Origin: Epiperipatus broadwayi
Taxonomy: Eukaryota > Onychophora > Udeonychophora > Euonychophora > Peripatidae
Direction of reading: 5' to 3'
DNA: 64,000 bases
NCBI GenBank assembly: GCA_028023455.1
Contig: JAQFVV010000182.1
Location: 622,001 to 686,000, forward strand
Each line of letters starts with the position of its first letter. The first letter of the stretch is position 1. Below, in pieces: positions 61,386-64,000 of the stretch. The position numbers and the translations under genes are program-made. Below the pieces are notes generated by a model that was not told the origin of the DNA, did no database searches, and saw nothing but the letters and a program-made list of their open reading frames with translations.

Positions 61386-62365
61386 TGTTAGACCAAGGAT
61401 GGGCAAATGGTCAATCGCGATTAACTAGTCAATCAAGCACAGCTGGACAATCGATAGCAGATGTTTCTCCATCAGATTACTGTTGCCTGAATTCTTAATC
61501 TTTTTATTTTTGCATTTATATACTTTATAACAGAGTTTGACCAATGGCAATGCATGAGTGGCAGTACAATGTAGTATCTATATGTCATACTATTTACACC
61601 TTTATATACACTTTATCAATACTTTTATTTGTATTACACTAACAGTTCTGACTATCCTGCAGTCATCATCAGAGTCGAAACTGTTAGTGTAATACAAATA
61701 ATACAAATAAAAGTATTGATAAAATGTATATAAAGGTGTAAATGGTATGATATGTTATAATAGAAATCAATACTTAGGAAAAGAAGAAGTATAAAAGTAT
61801 CTATATGTGTTTTTACGTATTTTGTTTTGCTCTTAATCTAAAAAATTTAGCAATTAAGACATTTGCATTAAAACATGCTATGTTTTTTTTGTTTTGAAGA
61901 TGAATTTGTTATATAATACAAAATTTTATTTTAAAAAATTTTTAATCCCTTAATTTTAGATATAATATGATTGCTAAAAAACAAAAAATGTATCATTTTT
62001 GTAATGATTGAGAGGAACTATATTTCTTTAATATGTATAGAGACTGGCTCTGATATCTCATGCTACTGTAGCCTTACCAAAAAAAGGAAATTTGGAGAGA
62101 CATTTTACCAGTTTGCACATAAAGTATCAAGACAACTAACTACCCTGTCAATAGCGAGTTAAGAAAATGAAAATTAAAAGAATTAAAAGCCCAATTGTGT
62201 GTACAGAAACTTTTATTTCAACAACCTATGCAACAATAAATTGTAATTGAAGCATCATATGTTATGACTTACGTTTTGGCAAGAATAAAAAAGTCGATCA
62301 CTGATAGATAATAAATATAAAAGTCGATCATGCTACTTTTAAGTTTGCCTACCCTTGTGTTAGTC
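61386..62365. mobile_element. hAT-like transposon, nonautonomous, 8-bp TSD
   Basis: The element 61394-62357 has inverted ends CAAGGATGGGCAAAT and (right end, read inward) CAAGGGTAGGCAAAC. This is the well-known CA(A/G)GG(G/A)TGGGCAAAC type of hAT terminus. Flanks are TGTTAGAC (61386-61393) and TGTTAGTC (62358-62365), 7 of 8 identical, as expected for hAT 8-bp duplications. Subterminal AATCGCGATTAACTAG and GTCGATCA motifs also occur near the two ends. There is no intact transposase. The 63-codon frame at 61971-62162, with ISCYCSLTKKRKFGETFYQF, may be a transposase scrap but is not recognisable. A hairpin retroposon sits inside. Confidence 0.8.
61573..61808. mobile_element. Hairpin retroposon nested in hAT, 13-bp TSD
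   Basis: Bounded by an exact 13-bp direct repeat, AGTATCTATATGT, at 61573-61585 and 61796-61808. Inverted arms at 61581-61653 and 61673-61754 pair around a 19-bp loop. One arm has a 7-bp duplication. The arms are followed by an A-rich tail (61755-61795). On the minus strand the tip reads CTGATGA, then TGACT-GCAGGAT-AGTCA, then GAAC, which resembles a decayed hammerhead. Length of TSD and A-rich tail indicate retroposition. Confidence 0.75.
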
Positions 62366-64000
62366 AGTAGATGACTAAACAGAATTAAAGTTATTAAAAG
62401 TAAAAGAATGAAATATTTCAGTAAAATTTATTCTGTTTCTAATAATAAAAAAAAAGTGCTTATTTGTTTATTAAGTAATTAAAATTTAAACTGCATTTTT
62501 ATTAAAAAAAAATTTGTAGATCGTATTAATTTTTTTTTTTTTTTAAAAATTTAATATTAAATTATATATCTTAGTATTTTCCTGAAAATTTGTGATGATG
62601 GTATTTTAAATGTTACAATATGTTAGACTATTTCCATCCTCTATCATTAAATGTTGAATGTCTAGAAAATTTTAAACTTTAACTTTTCAAATACAAGCAA
62701 CTATTAGTAATAACACACAAATAGACAACACAGGTTAGTAGACTACACAATGTTTCTAGTAGTAGTATTTTTCACTCTGCTTTAGGTGTTTTTAGCCTTA
62801 TCAGTGATAATATTAGCATAGGAGATGAACTCACACCTTTAGATTCTTGAATATCAAATTTTAAGGCAATGATTTAGCCAAATGAACTATTCTGTCAAAC
62901 AACAGTCAGGAGAAATTTCATTTACTTATTTATGAGAGTTGGTTCACATCCTCAGATTTAATAATATATTAATATTATACGTTTGGAATGACTTCAAATG
63001 GCAAAATAATCAAATTTGATAATAAAATAACATAATTTATTTATACTAATTATAAAATAAATATAATAACTAAATTGTTGCTTATATATTTGCAACTACC
63101 ATAAAATTATAAAATAAATAAAAATAAAATATTGAAATGAACAAACATGAAACTTAAAAATCATGAATGTACAGGGTTCTTTATTAATATTGATTCTAAG
63201 GCTCTGTGATATTTGAATATAAAATCTTACTCATTTAATAAAATATTTTTTATCACGGTTTTTGTTAATATCTTGAATTTACATTCTACATTCACACACA
63301 TCTTTGATAATAGTTTCTATAAATTCAGTTTTAATTTTAATTAATTTTCTTGTAGACAAAGAAAATGAATCGCACTATAAGCAAGTGCATGGTAGGTCTT
63401 ACAGCAGAGCCCTCTTCTTTTTTTATGGTATTTTTTTTTTCATGTAAGTAGGCAAAATTGATTCTATTCATGTTCAATGTCCAAATCTGGATAAATAGAC
63501 ATAATTTCAAATTTTTGACAGATGTGCTTTTTATTCTTTAGTTGGTCATGGCAAATACTTTCTGGTAGCAAACATTAGACTAATTGCTGAATTAGATGTA
63601 GTATTGAAAAATAATTTTAAACAGCAATGTAAACCTATTCTATCACATGAATCTGAAGAAAAGTATTTTAATTAGCAGCTTGCTTTCTTGCTGGTAATGA
63701 CCAATCTATAGACTTTTCTATCAGCATTTTCTCTTTTCTTCCTGGAATTATTTTGCACTGCTGGTTTCTCTGATTCAAGACTAAAAACTACTATTGTTTT
63801 TCCAGATCTATTTAAAATATTGCTCCAAAGCAAGAAAACCATATCCTATCATCCTAAGTATTTAATGGTATTTATTTTTGTTATCTTGATAAATGTGTTT
63901 ATTGCACTGGACTCTGTAATAATTTATATTGGAAACATCTTTCTCTCAAATTCGAATACCATTTAATTATACAAATCATATTCTCTTTCTACATTCAGTT
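62366..64000. other. AT-rich noncoding DNA
   Basis: No gene called. A plus-strand frame around 63560-63660 (NIRLIAELDVVLKNNFKQQC) has an amphipathic look that could be a scrap of a hAT-type transposase, but it is too short to assign. A possible 36-nt exon-like segment at 63356-63391 is discussed under findings. Confidence 0.4.

Overview
This is a eukaryotic, almost certainly metazoan, window. It is very AT-rich (by eye about one quarter G+C), full of microsatellites and dispersed repeats, and I found no intact host protein-coding gene. The element types present (RTE-type non-LTR retrotransposon, LTR-retrotransposon Gag remnants, hAT and piggyBac-like ends, hammerhead-bearing short repeats, long ATT/AT/GT arrays) would suit a lophotrochozoan such as a mollusc or cephalopod. 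That placement is inference only. Long ORFs in the window are mostly microsatellite translations or antisense shadows of dead transposons.

Layout. 0-5 kb: AT-rich DNA with a foldback element (3.3-3.7 kb) and one copy of a ~0.6 kb dispersed repeat (4.05-4.66 kb). 5.25-6.27 kb: 3' end of a LINE (zinc-binding RT C-terminus, 3' UTR, CAT/AAT tail). 8-16 kb: paired dispersed repeats, a short hairpin element and an uninterrupted (TTA)~175 array (13.46-13.99 kb). 16-20 kb: a cluster of foldback elements, three of them bounded by 13-16 bp target-site duplications (TSDs) or nested in a ~190 bp repeat present in both orientations. 22.4-26.9 kb: an LTR-like block next to a decayed RTE-type LINE on the minus strand. 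30.7-32.5 kb: a decayed coiled-coil Gag on the plus strand. 35.7-36.5 kb: a TTAA-flanked piggyBac-like MITE. 40.5-41.2 kb: a large nested palindrome. 41.4-45.2 kb: an LTR-like block, a polypurine tract and a decayed Gag on the minus strand. 46.3 and 53.7-54.0 kb: repeats with hammerhead-ribozyme architecture on the minus strand. 48.8-49.75 kb: a satellite with a 132-bp dimeric higher-order repeat. 54.0-54.8 kb: an unidentified broken coding remnant. 58.5 kb: a tRNA-like SINE head. 61.4-62.4 kb: a hAT-like element with an 8-bp TSD, itself carrying a hairpin retroposon with a 13-bp TSD.

How it fits together. The window reads as intergenic or intronic DNA built by successive rounds of retroposition and DNA transposition. 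The most interesting signal is the hammerhead-bearing short repeat family at 17.3, 18.75, 46.3 and 53.7 kb. It combines a type I hammerhead plan with a 2-bp stem III, partly tandem copies, inverted-dimer forms and long TSDs. That combination points to Penelope-like-element or retrozyme relatives. All homology calls are from reading the sequence; no database search was run.
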